Assembly: GCA_963513935.1 (NCBI GenBank)
Contig: OY740768.1
Location: forward strand, 36,082,216-36,146,215
Direction: 5' to 3'
DNA from: Aphrophora alni
Taxonomy: Eukaryota; Arthropoda; Insecta; Hemiptera; Aphrophoridae
DNA: 64,000 nt
Below, piece after piece: positions 9,750 to 22,479 of the stretch. A program made the position numbers and the translations under genes. Positions within the stretch are counted from its first letter, which is position 1. Each line of letters starts with the position of its first letter. The notes beneath the pieces are model-generated. The model was not told the origin of the DNA and did not search any database. It was given only the letters and a program-made list of their open reading frames with translations.

Positions 9750-12700
9750 GTTGTGTCACTTACAGCCCTATTTAATTTATTTCAACTGAAAAAAAATACT
9801 GCGCCATTTTCTCCTTTCTCGTAAATTCTCTTAGATTGAACAAAAACTAAAGAATAATTAATATACCGATATTTATACTTGCTTTTGCATTTAATAAGAT
9901 AAAAGAAATTTAAAATAATATATTTACACTTTACTTCTCGTTTATTAAATCTAACCTCTGATTGTAATAAATTTTTGTTAATAATACTAAATAAATCTAA
10001 AATAAAATGGTCATCGACCCATCTTGAAATTAAATTCTCTTATCAGACCAATTCTGGCTTTGTTGTGCGATTCAATAGTTAATTATTCTCAGCTGTTATT
10101 TTCATCCCACCACATTCTTACCACGCCAATATTACCCTTACCTTAATAACCGGAGTAATATTATTGCTCTATCCTTGTTCTTTTCTTGTATTTTTGTTCT
10201 TCCTCTTTCTATATTAATAAGAGTTTGGTCATGCGGGTTGCATAGTAAAATGTATTAACTTTATTTCAATGAGCTTTTAGATAGTTGGCAATGTAAATTG
10301 TTGAAACACAATCAAATTAAAGAAGGTTAAATACCAAGTTGCATATTTTTTTAATGGAATTGATATTTAATATTTACATTATCCATTCATAGTATTCTAC
10401 ATATTATTTTTACAGTTTATTTGGTCATATATTATTTGTATTTGTAAAATAATACACAACCTTTCGACAAAATGGATCAACTCTTGTTAGCAAGTAATAA
10501 ACCTAGTTTTCGTCATGTCTTAATTAATTCACAATTTTGACACATGTCCGAATAAATTATACTAAATAATATGAAGAATCTAAAACTATCCAATTATTTA
10601 AATTTTTTTTAAAAAAAGCCTATATAGAAAGTATTATGATGCCAAAATAATCGACTATAATAGTAGCTGCGATAAAATGAAAACTCAAATTTCCAAATAT
10701 CTCGAGATCGGTTCCAACTATTTTGATCAAATTTTACTAACAATATCTTCAAAACACAACGTACTAAAGAACGAGTTATTGACAAACATTCATAATGTAC
10801 CAAGTACGTCATCTTAAGAGTTTTCATAACCATACCTCGAAACCGGCATAAGTTATTTTAATCAAACTTTGGTGAAATATGAAGCGTTTAACCCCAAACA
10901 TATGTGCCAAGCATGCTGAAAAAAAGGAAATTACAGATCGAGAGTCAAGTATAAAATAAACTCTCAACACTGTTGAGTTTAATTTGAGTTTTATTTCGAA
11001 AATACTAGGAATGGTATTTTTTTTAAATTCAGTCTTGGTTGGGATTTTTTTGGGAGGGGGGAATCAAAATGTTTATTTTTGTCTTTTGACAACTTTTCAC
11101 AAATTTTAAGTTTCGTTTTTGTATGGGAGTGTATTGTTTATTGTGTAGTTTATTTCTATAAAGTATGTATAATTAATTCTAAAAAAAAACCTAAAGTTTT
11201 AAAATAATAATAAACACTATGAAACAGAATCTACAAGTTACACCTCAATGAAGAGGCATTAATTTAAGATTTTCGTGTTTTTCAGTAGAAAAAATAAACA
11301 CAATTAATTGTTATAGAGTATAATTTGCTATCTACTAAAATGTATACTGTGTTGGATTAGTAGTGGAATATGAGCAATTATCATGATTATTTTTTATTTA
11401 CAAAAAAAAATATATTTTACGTATAAAACAAATGAACCAAAGACTATTTGTTGTTTGTATGATGAAAACACTTTCTTAATAAAAAAAATGGCTGGAAATA
11501 AGAGAATGGACGTCAGATTCAGCGGCTTTAAATCAATAAACTTGAGCCGTATATATCAACCCTTGAAATCGTCTGTAAGAAGGGGAATGAAAGGGGGCGA
11601 TACAAGGAAAAAACTCCACCCTTAAAACTTTCTCCCCTCCCAGGAACTGCGCCCATCGCTTGCTTAGCCTATATCGCGGAACCCTTCTTAATGATGCTTC
11701 TAGATTCAAACAGAATCTTATATCAAGCTTCTTAATGTGAGTTTCTAATGTCTGGCGTCTGGCCTGATTGGGAAATATATGCTAATTGTTTTTAGTTTTA
11801 CATTTATACGTAGTATAGAGAAAGTTACGTGATGGATAATAACAAATCATTAAATAAAATATCCAATTGAAGCCCAAATTCAGTAATTTGTTTTTAGAAT
11901 TTTGTATGTCTCTATTACGTGGATTGTTTTACAGCCTAAACAAGTAAACCGATTATTATCAAACTTAGTGTTTATTCTTCTTCGTCTTCTTACTTTTTCT
12001 TTACAACTTAAAACCAAAATTGCAATTTTTAGATATCTATTTTGTTAATTTTTTTTTTAATGTAGCCTCATAAGACCCAAACAAAACGAATTTATTTGCC
12101 ATCACCCTAACAATACCGGTTACGAGATTATTGGTTGAAAAGAAGAAATGAAACCGAAACTAGAAGGTCTCAAATCGATTTGAGACCATTTAAAGGTACT
12201 TAAGAGTTTATGGCACGACAAAAGCAAAGAAAGTTTCTAGGTACATAAAAACAATTAATTAATGATTCACAAACGAAGCTTTTGATGTCTTATTAATTCT
12301 AATTAATTACTAAACAAAATTGTATTTAAATATCGACATCTCTCCTACACATAACCAGACTGCATTCTGCTCTAATTATCATCAAAGTATACGCAAATAT
12401 TTGCTAGTATTTCTAGAATTCGTACGAGTTTATATCATTTATGTTAGTCTTTATCTATGTTTATTTATTTCTCTTAATATACATTTCACAATAAAACTTC
12501 ATGTTAACTAAGTTTATTCCAATATGAGTGGAACTATGTAGCTATCTAATTCCAAAACATCTGATCGTATATCGTTTACTATTTTCATTCCTGTTAATAT
12601 TTCGTAATTTGTATATTTCTGGATCACATTCTTTGACTATCTTTGACCTCCTGTCTATTCTTCCAATTTTTCCTAACCTTTTACCTTTTACTAACATCAT

Positions 12701-14636
12701 ATTTTTATCTCACAAAAATATCTGTAATATATCGTTCACAAATCTCAGTATCGTAGAAAATAGTAGCCATCTTATACCAATAAAAAATAAATTAGTCTAT
12801 TCTTCCGTTAACAATTAGAGTACTCATATTTTTTTTTCTTATGTTGTTATACCACTTTTTATTACTTTGTTCGGAATTATTTTATATTTATGATTTGTTT
12901 AACTAAAAAAAAATTAAAAAATAAAATAATAATAAAAAAAAAGTATTAAATTTTCTTATAACAACTTTAAAAAGATATTGGAAATCCCGATATTCTTTCC
13001 GTTTATTAATTTTAATTACTTTTAATTTTTGTATATTTTAATTGTTAATTCAGCTTAGAACAAGTTATGTTTCATAATCCGTTATTTTTTAATTTATTTT
13101 TATATTCGTATTTATAGTTGTTTTTGCGATTGTTTTTTGTTGTAATTCAGTTTTAGGATATAAATATTTATTTACACATTTCTAATTTAAATTGATATTT
13201 TTATATATAGAAAAATTCCATATTTAAGTTTACATAAATGAAGTCATATCTACTTAAGTATGTAGTTAAGTTATTACTTTCTTATGATTTCGCCAACTTT
13301 AAAATTCATTAAATACAAAGTTAAGTTTATTATTTTCCTTTCTTTTCTTTCGAAAATGAATTACATTTATTAATACTCCATTATGCATCTCTAATGAGAA
13401 AAATTGAAACTTCTAAGGTCCTCAATAGTCAGAATGACTCTAAATCTACACTAGAAAAAACATAATTTAACTCATTTTATTAACTTTAAACTGTATTAGA
13501 ATCCCCTTTAAAATTCAAAGCTAACCGTACCTCCCTTCTTTTAGGATGTTTGGTTCATCACCGTAACTTTCATTGAGCCCTCGTAGTAATTGAATCGGAA
13601 ACCTCTTACATATCAAAAGTAAATATTTGTCTATTCAACCCATATTATTAGAAAAACCTAATTATTCGCAAGATTTTTCAAATTTTTAAATTGCTGTAAT
13701 CTGTTTGAGCGAATATAACATTACAGGTCTGAAGAGGGGTGTAGGCTAGGTAATAACCGATGTGACACTTTATATCTTCTCTCTGCGACTCTGACTGACT
13801 TATCGATTTGTCATAATTTACAGTTTAGAAGAAAATAAAAATAAATGTTCAACCTCAAAAACGAACTCAGAAGTAGGAAGAAAAAATACACAAAAATTAT
13901 TACTTTTAAAAAATATTATTGAGCATGTTTTATATTGAGCTAAAAATCGATGTAAATATTTTTATTAACAGTCGTTTTGCGATCTCGTGAGGTCAAAAAT
14001 GATTCTTGAAACCATCTGTATTTTAACAGATTTTAACTAAAATTATTCGTCGACCTCTTCCCAAAAGTTCCGGTTCTAGCGTTTTCAATCTAAAAGTAAA
14101 ACTAAGCCGTAGATAGCAAGACGACTTAATATGTAAAAACTGATCCAAGGGATTTCTCTCTTCCAATGTTTCTGAAAAGTAAAAGTAAATGGACTAAATA
14201 TATAAAACATCTCGGGAGAAAAATTTGTGGGTAACATCGAAAACATCAAAACAAGCCTTGACCACAGTCGAATTAATTTCAGCATGTTTCTAAATTATTT
14301 ACTGAGGAACAGTCACTTCTTTTATGTGGCGTTACCAAATTGATTTGGGTCTAAAAAGATTACATTTTATTTTTGTATGTTTAATTTAATACAAATTCCT
14401 TGGACCAATTTTAGAGTTATTCAACATTCTAAGTCACTTTTCTTTTTTTACTAATAATTCCCAAAATGACACAATTTTGGAATTGGTAACGCAAATGTTT
14501 TGTTTGATAAGCTGTACATATTTTATATGTATGTAACAGATCTGTTCACCAATTACTTATTTTTGTAGTACATTGAAATTTCCCTTTTTCCTTTTAAAGT
14601 TTAGAAATTTAAAAATCATTCAATAACTTTTTTTAG
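9750..14636. other. Non-coding stretch with repeat debris
   Basis: The interval is mostly AT-rich with stops in all frames. Around 10680-10910 there are Rep-B-type phrases (for example AACTTTGGTGAAATATGAAG). A small pocket of higher GC at 11500-11700 covers an 80-codon frame (11383-11625) that begins in low-complexity A-rich DNA and shows no domain or splice context. The frames at 12320-12511 and 12528-12818 are AT-rich and leucine/isoleucine-biased, as expected by chance. No gene is supported. Confidence 0.55.
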
Positions 14637-14853
14637 TTGTAATGAGTCTTGATAATGATAATACCAACAGTTTGTATCCAGAGCTGACATCAGATGCTGG
14701 CCAGGTGAGATCTGTACCAGTTTATGTGAACAATAAAGAACTCGTTCTGTCCCTCTCTGCTTGGATAGAATTATTATACAAAGGAGTCAGTACGCTAGGT
14801 GTCCCACATCGGAAAACACGCTGTTGGTTTCTTAGCCGACTAAATATATTACA
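14637..14853 (+). CDS. Candidate protein-coding exon, family unrecognised
   Basis: The open segment is bounded by a polypyrimidine-AG acceptor (CTTTTTTTAG ending at 14636) and by a strong donor (ACA|GTAAGT, intron from 14854). An ATG lies at 14642 and the frame stays open to the donor, giving about 71 residues and ending two bases into a codon. GC content and residue mix (Ser, Pro, Val, charged residues, two Trp, few Lys/Asn/Ile runs) differ sharply from the chance frames nearby. The peptide begins MSLDNDNTNSLYPELTSDAG, an acidic/polar head, then a mixed hydrophobic stretch (ELVLSLSAWIELLY) and a basic Arg/Lys-containing end with a Cys-Trp pair. I do not recognise the family. It could be a first coding exon or an internal exon, since the frame is also open back to the acceptor. 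No partner exon could be identified in the window; introns may be many kilobases. A decayed mobile-element frame is the main alternative. Confidence 0.5.
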
Positions 14854-14859
14854 GTAAGT
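14854..14859 (+). other. Predicted splice donor GTAAGT
   Basis: The sequence ACA|GTAAGTC matches the eukaryotic 5' splice-site consensus at six intron positions. It closes the candidate exon at 14637-14853 exactly before the in-frame TAA that would otherwise end it, which is why I place the exon end here. Confidence 0.5.
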
Positions 14860-17855
14860 CAAATTGTTTTGAGTATTTAACATTTGAATTGAGTTAAAAT
14901 CGTTGTATTTTAATATTTGTGTTATGTATGCGTGGAAGTTATAAATTGTTTATGTATAAGATTCAGAAATTTAATTAATTGTTTATAAGTGAAACTAGAT
15001 ATAGGAAATATTTTATTACAATTATTAACGTATTTTTAAAAAAACATCAATTTATTATAGATTTTATAAGTACTTAAAATAAAGTAAACCTTCAATATAT
15101 GACAAATGTTTGGTACAGTACACAATGAAATTAATATATTCCTAATAATAAATCTTACATTCATTTTTTAAATGTGTGTTTTTTTATATTTTTCATGTAG
15201 CGTTACATTTTTCTTGATTTTAAGAAAATAATTTACATTTTAAAATATTTTCGTATTACATTCTCGTTTAACTTTTTTAAATCTTCGTTTTACACCTATT
15301 AAGACATACAAAACAAGAGGCCTTCCTGATGTAATCGCCACTACGGTTAAAACAGTTAAACTTTTCACGCCGTTTTTACTGTTTTCCTTTGATGATCTAG
15401 TTGTACACTACCAAGTCCAATTTTTTTAACTTTTGCTTTTAACCCAAATTAATTTTTAACAAAACAAATTCACAATACCTTGGTTAGAGTTATGTATTTA
15501 TGCCTACATATTTCCCATAAGAAATATAGGAAAAACAATTCAGGAGTGAGAAAAACACATTGTTACTTCATTGTTTCTATATTGGTAAAATATATTATTC
15601 CAAAGACTATTTGGCACTAGCTTTAAAGATCTGTTTTCAATTTTACTGGACAATATAGTCACACCGATTATTTTTCAATTACACTCTTATCTTGTTTTAT
15701 CTGTTTATTGTTTGTTTAATTGTTTTAACTTTAAAGAAACTCTAATAAGTATCAGTAATTCATAAATACGGAAAAGTGTACCTATTACCCGTATATATTT
15801 TGTTGTAAATCTATCTAAAATATGTTCTGGTTTCTAATACATATTTTCTTATAACAACGTACTTTTTACAAAAAAAATATAACACAAAAAAATATATACT
15901 TATTACTATTTATTAAGTTTTATTACAAATTTACCAATTACAAATCATTTTTGAAACGTGAGTTTAGTTACCTTTTTATATAAATATAACATTAATATTA
16001 ACCAAACACAAAAAATCATAATAACTATTTGTTTATGAATTGAATTTTGTTTACACAAATCACAATTTATGTAGTATCCATAAATTAAAACTCGGATATC
16101 ATTGAAGCTTGTTGATGAAAGTAAACTGTTTGAATGAGTGGAGATCATGTACTGTTTGTTACTAATTGTCGAATATCACAGTTGCAAATAAATTAGTTCT
16201 CAGAAGACTATATACGAAAATCAAAGAAAACAGATTATTAATAAAACTTTGATTTGTTTTTACCTACAATATTTGTATGTCAATTTTACACTCATGAGTG
16301 GCATTGTATGGGTATGTTTTATCATTACTGTAAATATAACAGTCGGTTTTGATTTGTGAATGGAACTTCATTATCATTTTTCAAATATAATTATAATAAA
16401 ATAACTACAGCAACATAAAATTAAAATTTGTAGAGACAAGTGAAATAAAAATTATGAATACACATTTCTAAACAAAATCATTTAAATTTAGCATAGTAGG
16501 TTGTTCCTTGGAACAAAAGCATTATGAATTTACAAATATTACAAACACAAAATTATATTTGTGTCGCTGGATAAATTTAAGATTGCATTTAATATTGTGC
16601 AACACACCATTCCAACCATTCCACTATACTTCAAGTTTACTTTAAAATGTGTAAACTTTCAGTTAATTGAGACTATCATCTTTATTATTATTGCTATGGA
16701 CTAAATTTAGTTAATAATCTAATCCCAAATGTTGAAGTAGATTATAAAACAAAATAAAGTTAATAGGAAAAATTATTCAATTTTTAATTTTATTATTTTG
16801 TTTCATTAGTATTTGTTGTTTTCTGTTACTTGTATATGTTTTTAATCCCAATATTATATCTTGTGTTTTTATTAGTGATTCTGTAATTGTGTTTCATAAC
16901 ATGTCTAATTACTGTAGTTTATAGTGTAAGTTGATACAATATTATATTTGAACTCTAGAACCAAAACTAATCTTCCAATAAAAACATGTCAAAGAGTGGT
17001 ACTAAAATCTGTAAATAAATACACCCAATCTGATTAGAAATTTGTAAAACAATAATTTTTATTGTACAATCGGACCAAGAAAGGTCAAAAAGACAAAAAT
17101 TGTAGCTTTCATAATTCAATTTTTTTTATTTTCTAGATTATCTATTCTGAAAAAATCTATAATTTCAATACTTTTGACAGATCCATATCCTAAAGTGAGG
17201 ATTTTTCTTTTTTTAAAGAATAAAACGAATAAAATAATTTAAAAATCGTTTCTAAATAGATTCGTGCAGTAAAACATTTTAATTACATTTGAGAAATGTT
17301 GATTTAAACACTCTGATCTCCATTTTTGGGCTTAAAATTTTGTCAATACAAACAGAAAAGGTTGGATTTGAATAATACCTATAATCAATCTTGTAGATAA
17401 TAATTAACATAAATTGGACCGGTTCTGAAAAATAAACATAAATACCCAAAATAAATAATAATGAAATATTCGGTTTAAATTATCTATAATTAAGTAAATA
17501 CATAAATACAAAATTTAAGTTTTCTTTACTTGAGAGTTGCAATCTGGTTTGGGCCTTTAATCTTTACTTTCAACAAGAATTTAAACTATTTTGATAAATT
17601 AAAATAAAGTTCCTTTTATATATAACAGCTCCATGAAATTTTATTTTTTTAACGACAACTCCCAAACTTGAATTTATTGGGAGAGTTAAACCATTTATTT
17701 GGGTTTTAAGAGGTAACACTTTAGAAAAATTGATCAAAATAGTTAGAACCTATTTAAAAGAACAGAAAATTGTGTTTTTGTGTCATTGGAGGTAAACCCC
17801 AAATTTTGTGTAATACATAAAATAATACAAAATAATAACAAAAAATACAGACTTT
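14860..17855. other. AT-rich non-coding stretch, possible intron
   Basis: If the exon at 14.6 kb is real this would be intronic. I see no further splice-flanked open segment, RNA gene or structured repeat; only AT-rich DNA with short A and T runs. Confidence 0.5.
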
Positions 17856-17859
17856 GGAT

Positions 17860-18080
17860 TATGTCTAAAAATACCCACATACCAAATTATCAGAATTGGT
17901 CCACTTTTTTGAGCAGCAGCAAACTGCACTGATGACAGACAGATGACAGTCATCATTCCAAAAATATGAATACCTTCAAAAATATTAACTAATCATGAGT
18001 TCAGGAGATCTCAAAAAGATACTTATGCCAAAAACCTAGCATCGACTTTTTGATCCATCACAGAACTTTGTATATTGTAT
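17860..18080 (+). repeat. Rep-B copy
   Basis: Ordered family blocks are present: AAAATACCCACATACCAAAT, GGTCCACTTTTTTGAGCAGC, GATGACAGACAGATGACAGT, and a rear TCGACTTTTTGATCCATCAC followed by AGAACTTTGT. Gene-like content is absent. The front (Rep-C) part is not recognisable here. Confidence 0.6.
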
Positions 18081-18639
18081 ATATAGCCTTATTACTATAA
18101 ATATGAAAAAGTATTAGTGAACTTTATATTTACAATACATGCATATCTCTGTAAACTTAAACTATACTCAATGATGTGCAAAATATGAATTCACCTTTAT
18201 ATCTAAGTTCATTTACATTACAATCCTATATAGAGAGGGGTAGAGGGTATTTGCACTATTTTAAATAGGGTATAACAATATTTAGGTTCATTATTTCATT
18301 ATGAATAGTAATTTCATCTAAAAATGTGGCAACAAAATATTACAAATAAAGTATATTATTCAATAAGGCAAATATATTATTATTTAAGTGACATAGAAGT
18401 GAATTCAGTGACATAGAGATGCCGAGACACAGAGTTGAAAATAATTTAATAAACTCTATATCCTGAAAAATATTTGACAGATCACAATTTATTGCACCTA
18501 ATTACAACTATACATTATATCAGTCGTGATGAAAGCATATTTTTATATTTCGATATGACTTCCAAGTTTTAATTCACCAAATATTTGAAATACAATAATA
18601 AGCCTATTATAGGAACTTCCAAATCTATAGTTTGTTTAT

Positions 18640-18745
18640 AGAAAGTTTAAAGCGTTTCAACATTCGGTTACCATAACAACTAATTTTGCAAATTTAGTAA
18701 CAACTCATTCCTAACCATAAAATCAATTTAAGGTTAGGTTAACCA
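18640..18745 (+). repeat. Rep-E copy 2
   Basis: Contains CGGTTACCATAACAACTAAT, AACCATAAAATCAATTTAAG and GGTTAGGTTAACCA in family order, matching 36.05-36.15 kb most closely. It is followed by a shared tail (ATTTTTATTGCATTATAAGG, then TAGATGACAAAA) also seen at 36.2 kb. Confidence 0.6.
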
Positions 18746-18868
18746 ATGATCATATGATTATCATCACAATAAATATTATTTTTATTGCATTATAAGGCCT
18801 ATTAGTAAGGTTTTTTAAATGTTTTAGATGACAAAACAACAGAAAAATCTTTCCCCTTTTCAAAAGGA

Positions 18869-18894
18869 TTTTTTTTTTTTTTTTTTTTTTTTTT
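18869..18894. repeat. (T)26 run
   Basis: An uninterrupted run of T follows the tail shared by the Rep-E copies at 18.7-18.85 and 36.1-36.24 kb. It may mark the end of a retroposed minus-strand element, but no body is recognised. Confidence 0.85.
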
Positions 18895-19074
18895 AAGTAT
18901 TGTAATTTGATAATTGATTATTACTGCAAGGAGACACAAAAACTCTCTATTTGACTATCTTTATTCTTAGTAAAGTATAAAATTTAGGTTTACAAGTTAT
19001 TGTTTTTGCCATAAAGAGAATTTCACCATTTTGGAAGCAAACACACGTTTTATAGATTGCCTAATTTATGGAGT

Positions 19075-19128
19075 TCTTGACTCCCTCTCCCTTGTTTTTC
19101 TCTCTCGACTTCTCAACATACAAATATT
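19075..19128 (+). repeat. 52-bp direct repeat, copy 1
   Basis: Blocks CTTGACTCCCTCTCCCTTGT, TTTTCTCTCTCGACTTC and TCAACATACAAA recur with few changes at 21256-21307. The two copies lie 2.2 kb apart in the same orientation, and their flanks are otherwise unlike each other. Confidence 0.75.
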
Positions 19129-19269
19129 TAATTCACATGTTTAGATTTTAAAAGATACCACATTTATATTTTCGGTGAAGCACTTTGATATAACAAAAAC
19201 CAAAATTTATTTTAATCATATATTTAAAAAGCAAAACATAACCTAATTCACTTGATTTTAACTATTCGT

Positions 19270-19505
19270 TGTTCTTTAATGGCAAAAAAAACTCTGGATC
19301 ATCATCACCTTATATAAAAAAAAGTAGAAAAGAACATAAAAAGATCACTACTCTAGGGTCGGGAAAAAAACAAGAGTTGGTCAAATGAGACCCGATAAAA
19401 AATGAAAGAGAGAGATCTAACCCAAGACTACAAGATAAAATGTGTAAATCCAACTAGGACCCTCAGGATTGCCAAGCCCTCACTCACTATAAATGAATAC
19501 CTAAG
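19270..19505 (+). repeat. Rep-A SINE-like repeat, copy 2
   Basis: Family blocks in order: GGATCATCATCACCTTATA, AACAAGAGTTGGTCAAATGA, GAGAGATCTAACCCAAGACT, ATGTGTAAATCCAACTAGGA, and a 3' ACTCACTATA. It is one of the better preserved copies. Confidence 0.75.
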
Positions 19506-19734
19506 GGGCTAATTAATTTAAAATGTCATTTTGCCCTCTCTTATTTACAGAAATCTACAAATATTTTATATTTTTGCAATGTGGATAAATTCTTCTGGGC
19601 CAGTTAAATATGAAGTTGCTAAATTACTTCAATTAACCTAAGGATAGCTCATAAAAAACACACTTTTCCTCGTAAGATTAAGATTTTACCAACTGGAGTC
19701 AAGAAACATATGTTTATTGAATATTTAAACCTCT

Positions 19735-19825
19735 TCGTTACTATAGCAACCACATTTACAAATTTAATAATAGCTGATTCACTACACTTCACATCAAATT
19801 GAATTATTATTGAGGTTATGTTACT
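19735..19825 (+). repeat. Rep-E copy 3
   Basis: Shows GTTACTATAGCAACCACATT, AATTTAATAATAGCTGATTC, and a diverged ATCAAATTGAATTATTATTG followed by GAGGTTATGTTACTCAAC, in the order seen in the other copies. Confidence 0.5.
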
Positions 19826-20036
19826 CAACTAAATTTATGAAAAGTTTTCATCACCGAGCACAAACTGAAAGGTTATTTAAAAGAAATTCCATAACCAAAA
19901 TTAACATCACATGAACTTCTCATATATAAATATTATCAACTGTTAATTTGTTATGTTAACTTTTATATACCTTTCAAATAGTATAACAAGAAGAAAGTTC
20001 ATAACTAGGATTGACAAAAAACAAGTATTGCATTAC

Positions 20037-20215
20037 TATTGTCTTTGATACAGGATTAAGTTTGGTTAGGTTAGGTTAGGTTAGGTTAGGTCAGGTTAGG
20101 TTGTGTGTATTCTGTTACAATTGTCTTTGATAGACTACAGGATTAGGTTAGGTTAGGTTAGGTTGGGTTGGGTTGGGTGCATTGCATTACTTTTGTCTTT
20201 GATACAGGATTAGGC
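20037..20215 (+). repeat. Interstitial TTAGG array with a repeated spacer motif
   Basis: Two blocks of GGTTA repeats (20064-20100 and 20141-20178, the second sliding into GGTTG) alternate with three copies of a non-telomeric spacer TTGTCTTTGATACAGGATTA (20039-20058, a 5-base-expanded form at 20121-20146, and 20192-20213). TTAGG is the common insect telomere repeat, so this supports an arthropod source. Flanks on both sides are ordinary DNA, so it is interstitial and not a chromosome end in this assembly. Confidence 0.85.
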
Positions 20216-20639
20216 TTCAGTTATTTAATTATAAAGTTTTCAATTTCATCTACATTAAATCTTAAAAAATAATCTGTGGTGACGAGTACACGATTGTGTT
20301 CTTTAGGTTTTATGTAAATGACACATGTTTTAGATAGTTATAATTATTATAATAACAAAATGGTTAATTATTACTTAAAATAACATCAATCAATAATATA
20401 CACATTTGTCATTTGAGTTCTTAAATTCTGGTCAAATATTTTAATTTTAATTCATTCAACCATCTGTTCGATTACACTTAGTATAATATCTGAAGAACGA
20501 ATAAATTGTACATTATTTTCCCTACTGTACAAGATTTTTTAAACATAAAACTTTAAGTTAAAAATATTTTAGGGAAGTAATAAAGTACAAAACTGAATCA
20601 CATATTTATAGTTAAGTAAAACTACATATGAAGTGTAAA

Positions 20640-21120
20640 ACACAATACTTTGTTTCGGCGTGATTTAAATGAATTATTAAGGAAATAATTTTGTGTTTTA
20701 TCGAACGGAAAAAAATGTTTCGTATTGTCTAGCGAAGAAACAAAAATGTCTTGTAAATATTGACAAAAGTTTCAGAGTATGCGCGTAACTTACACGCTTG
20801 CGCTCTCATATTGTCGCCATAGACTCAAGACATTGTCAACGACCCGATTTCATCGATATTATCATAACAATTTCCCACATAAATATTCGATTGAAATGAT
20901 TTGTTATCCATAAATGTCAGCCGGCCATGATGAAGGTTATATAGAAGTTGTTGAGAAACTGTAGGTGGGGGGAAAAGTGGGGTTAGAAAGATCGATATAG
21001 GCGAAGTGAAGCAGCCATGTTGGGAACCGAGTCAATCTTGCGTGAAATCAAAAGAAAAGTCACTGAAGATATTGGCAACAAAGTGTTTAGTGAACCGAGC
21101 CGAAGGAGCTAGGTGTCTGA
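20640..21120. other. GC-elevated, CpG-retaining non-coding segment
   Basis: This region stands out from its surroundings by more G and C and by about two dozen CpG dinucleotides (for example ATGCGCGTAAC, ACGCTTGCGCTC, CCGAGCCGAAGG). No long open frame and no clear TATA or splice structure is present. It may be a promoter or 5' exon region of a gene extending outside what I can recognise, or another repeat fragment. Confidence 0.35.
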
Positions 21121-21255
21121 GATTTAATTATAAGCATGCCGTACTACACAGATAATCTTGTTACTAACTACGACCAAAGTTATATTACTAGATGGATGCC
21201 CTCACCATATGAAAAGCATATTCCCACCCTTTAAGGGACTTTGAACCTCCCTCCC

Positions 21256-21307
21256 CTTGACTCCCTCTCGCTTGTTTTTCTCCCTTAACTTCTCAACATA
21301 CAAAGAT
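21256..21307 (+). repeat. 52-bp direct repeat, copy 2
   Basis: Matches 19075-19128 (CTTGACTCCCTCTCGCTTGT, then CTTCTCAACATACAAA). The homology stops quickly on both sides. Confidence 0.75.
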
Positions 21308-21629
21308 GATACCTTCCCGTTACTGCGCAAGACTAAATATCCTTTCATCTCGTCTACAGTATATAAGACAAAATTCTAAAGTAAGTGCTCACATCCCGAT
21401 ATAGAATCCCCCTTCACTACAGTTCCTCGTAAATGACAACTTGACTAACTTTATCAACAATTTAAGCTGAATTTTAATTTAAACTTTAATAACTTTAAAC
21501 TGATATAAACGTAATGTAAATACATTTTGAAACATACCTTAAAGTCTTCCAAAACACAGAGAAACGAACAGACGATAGAGAGTTTCACTACATCACTGTA
21601 CACAAAACTAAATTGTTAGCAAGTAAAGA

Positions 21630-21900
21630 ATGTTAAACGAGAACGGAAGGGGTAGTGCGCGGTGTCCCTGATAGCCGGAGCTCGTGTGTGTGAGTCTCTA
21701 CACGTCATGAGGAGGGGAGCAAACAGGTAGAGAAAAAACGGAATAATGGAAGGGATTCTTTGTGGCAACCAGAGTGGGAGAATTTAGTACGCAAAAAAAA
21801 ACGTGTATTTGGATTGGGTGAAATAATGTGTGACGTATGTATGTATGATATTTGCTCCCTTTAACGAAGATTGTATGAGGAGGACGCGACGATATCAAAG
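21630..21900. other. Second GC-elevated pocket
   Basis: Contains GTAGTGCGCGGTGTCCCTGA, GCCGGAGCTCGTG and GGAGGACGCGACGATATC. The 66-codon minus-strand frame here (21698-21898) has no motif I can recognise and no splice context. Nature unknown. Confidence 0.3.
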
Positions 21901-22479
21901 AGGTTTAGAAAAACCTGCCTCAACTTTCTACAACTATAACTAGATGAATTGAATACAGTGGAAATACCGGTACTGAAATTAAATATAATGACATTATTTA
22001 AGTAGCATTAATACAATCAAAATAATATGGCATTCACGCGTTAACAAAAATATTGATTCTATTTAACGTGTGTCGCAGGATAATTTATCAAACTAGCCTT
22101 TCTATAAAAACTTAACTTTGTTCTCCAAAAAGGTTACTGTACTACGATAATTAGGTTTACTTTTAGAAAAACTATTAAAGTTAGTTTAAAAGGGTTATGG
22201 TTAGATTTTTGGTTTCAACAACTTGGACAGGTTAGTAGGCTTCAGGTTTTTACAGAGATACAAAATGTATCCGAACTTTCAACATAATTGCATGTTGAAT
22301 AGTAATTGATTCAGTGAAAGTACTGAAAATAAAGTTCATTATTCATACAACATGCATACAATAAAAAGAACCAAAACCGACATGCAAATGACCGGAGTAG
22401 AGTAGATTGTTTAAAAAAGAATTTACCTATTTTGTTCAAAAAGGTCCCTGCGATAGTTAGGAGTCCTTTCAAAAATTAT

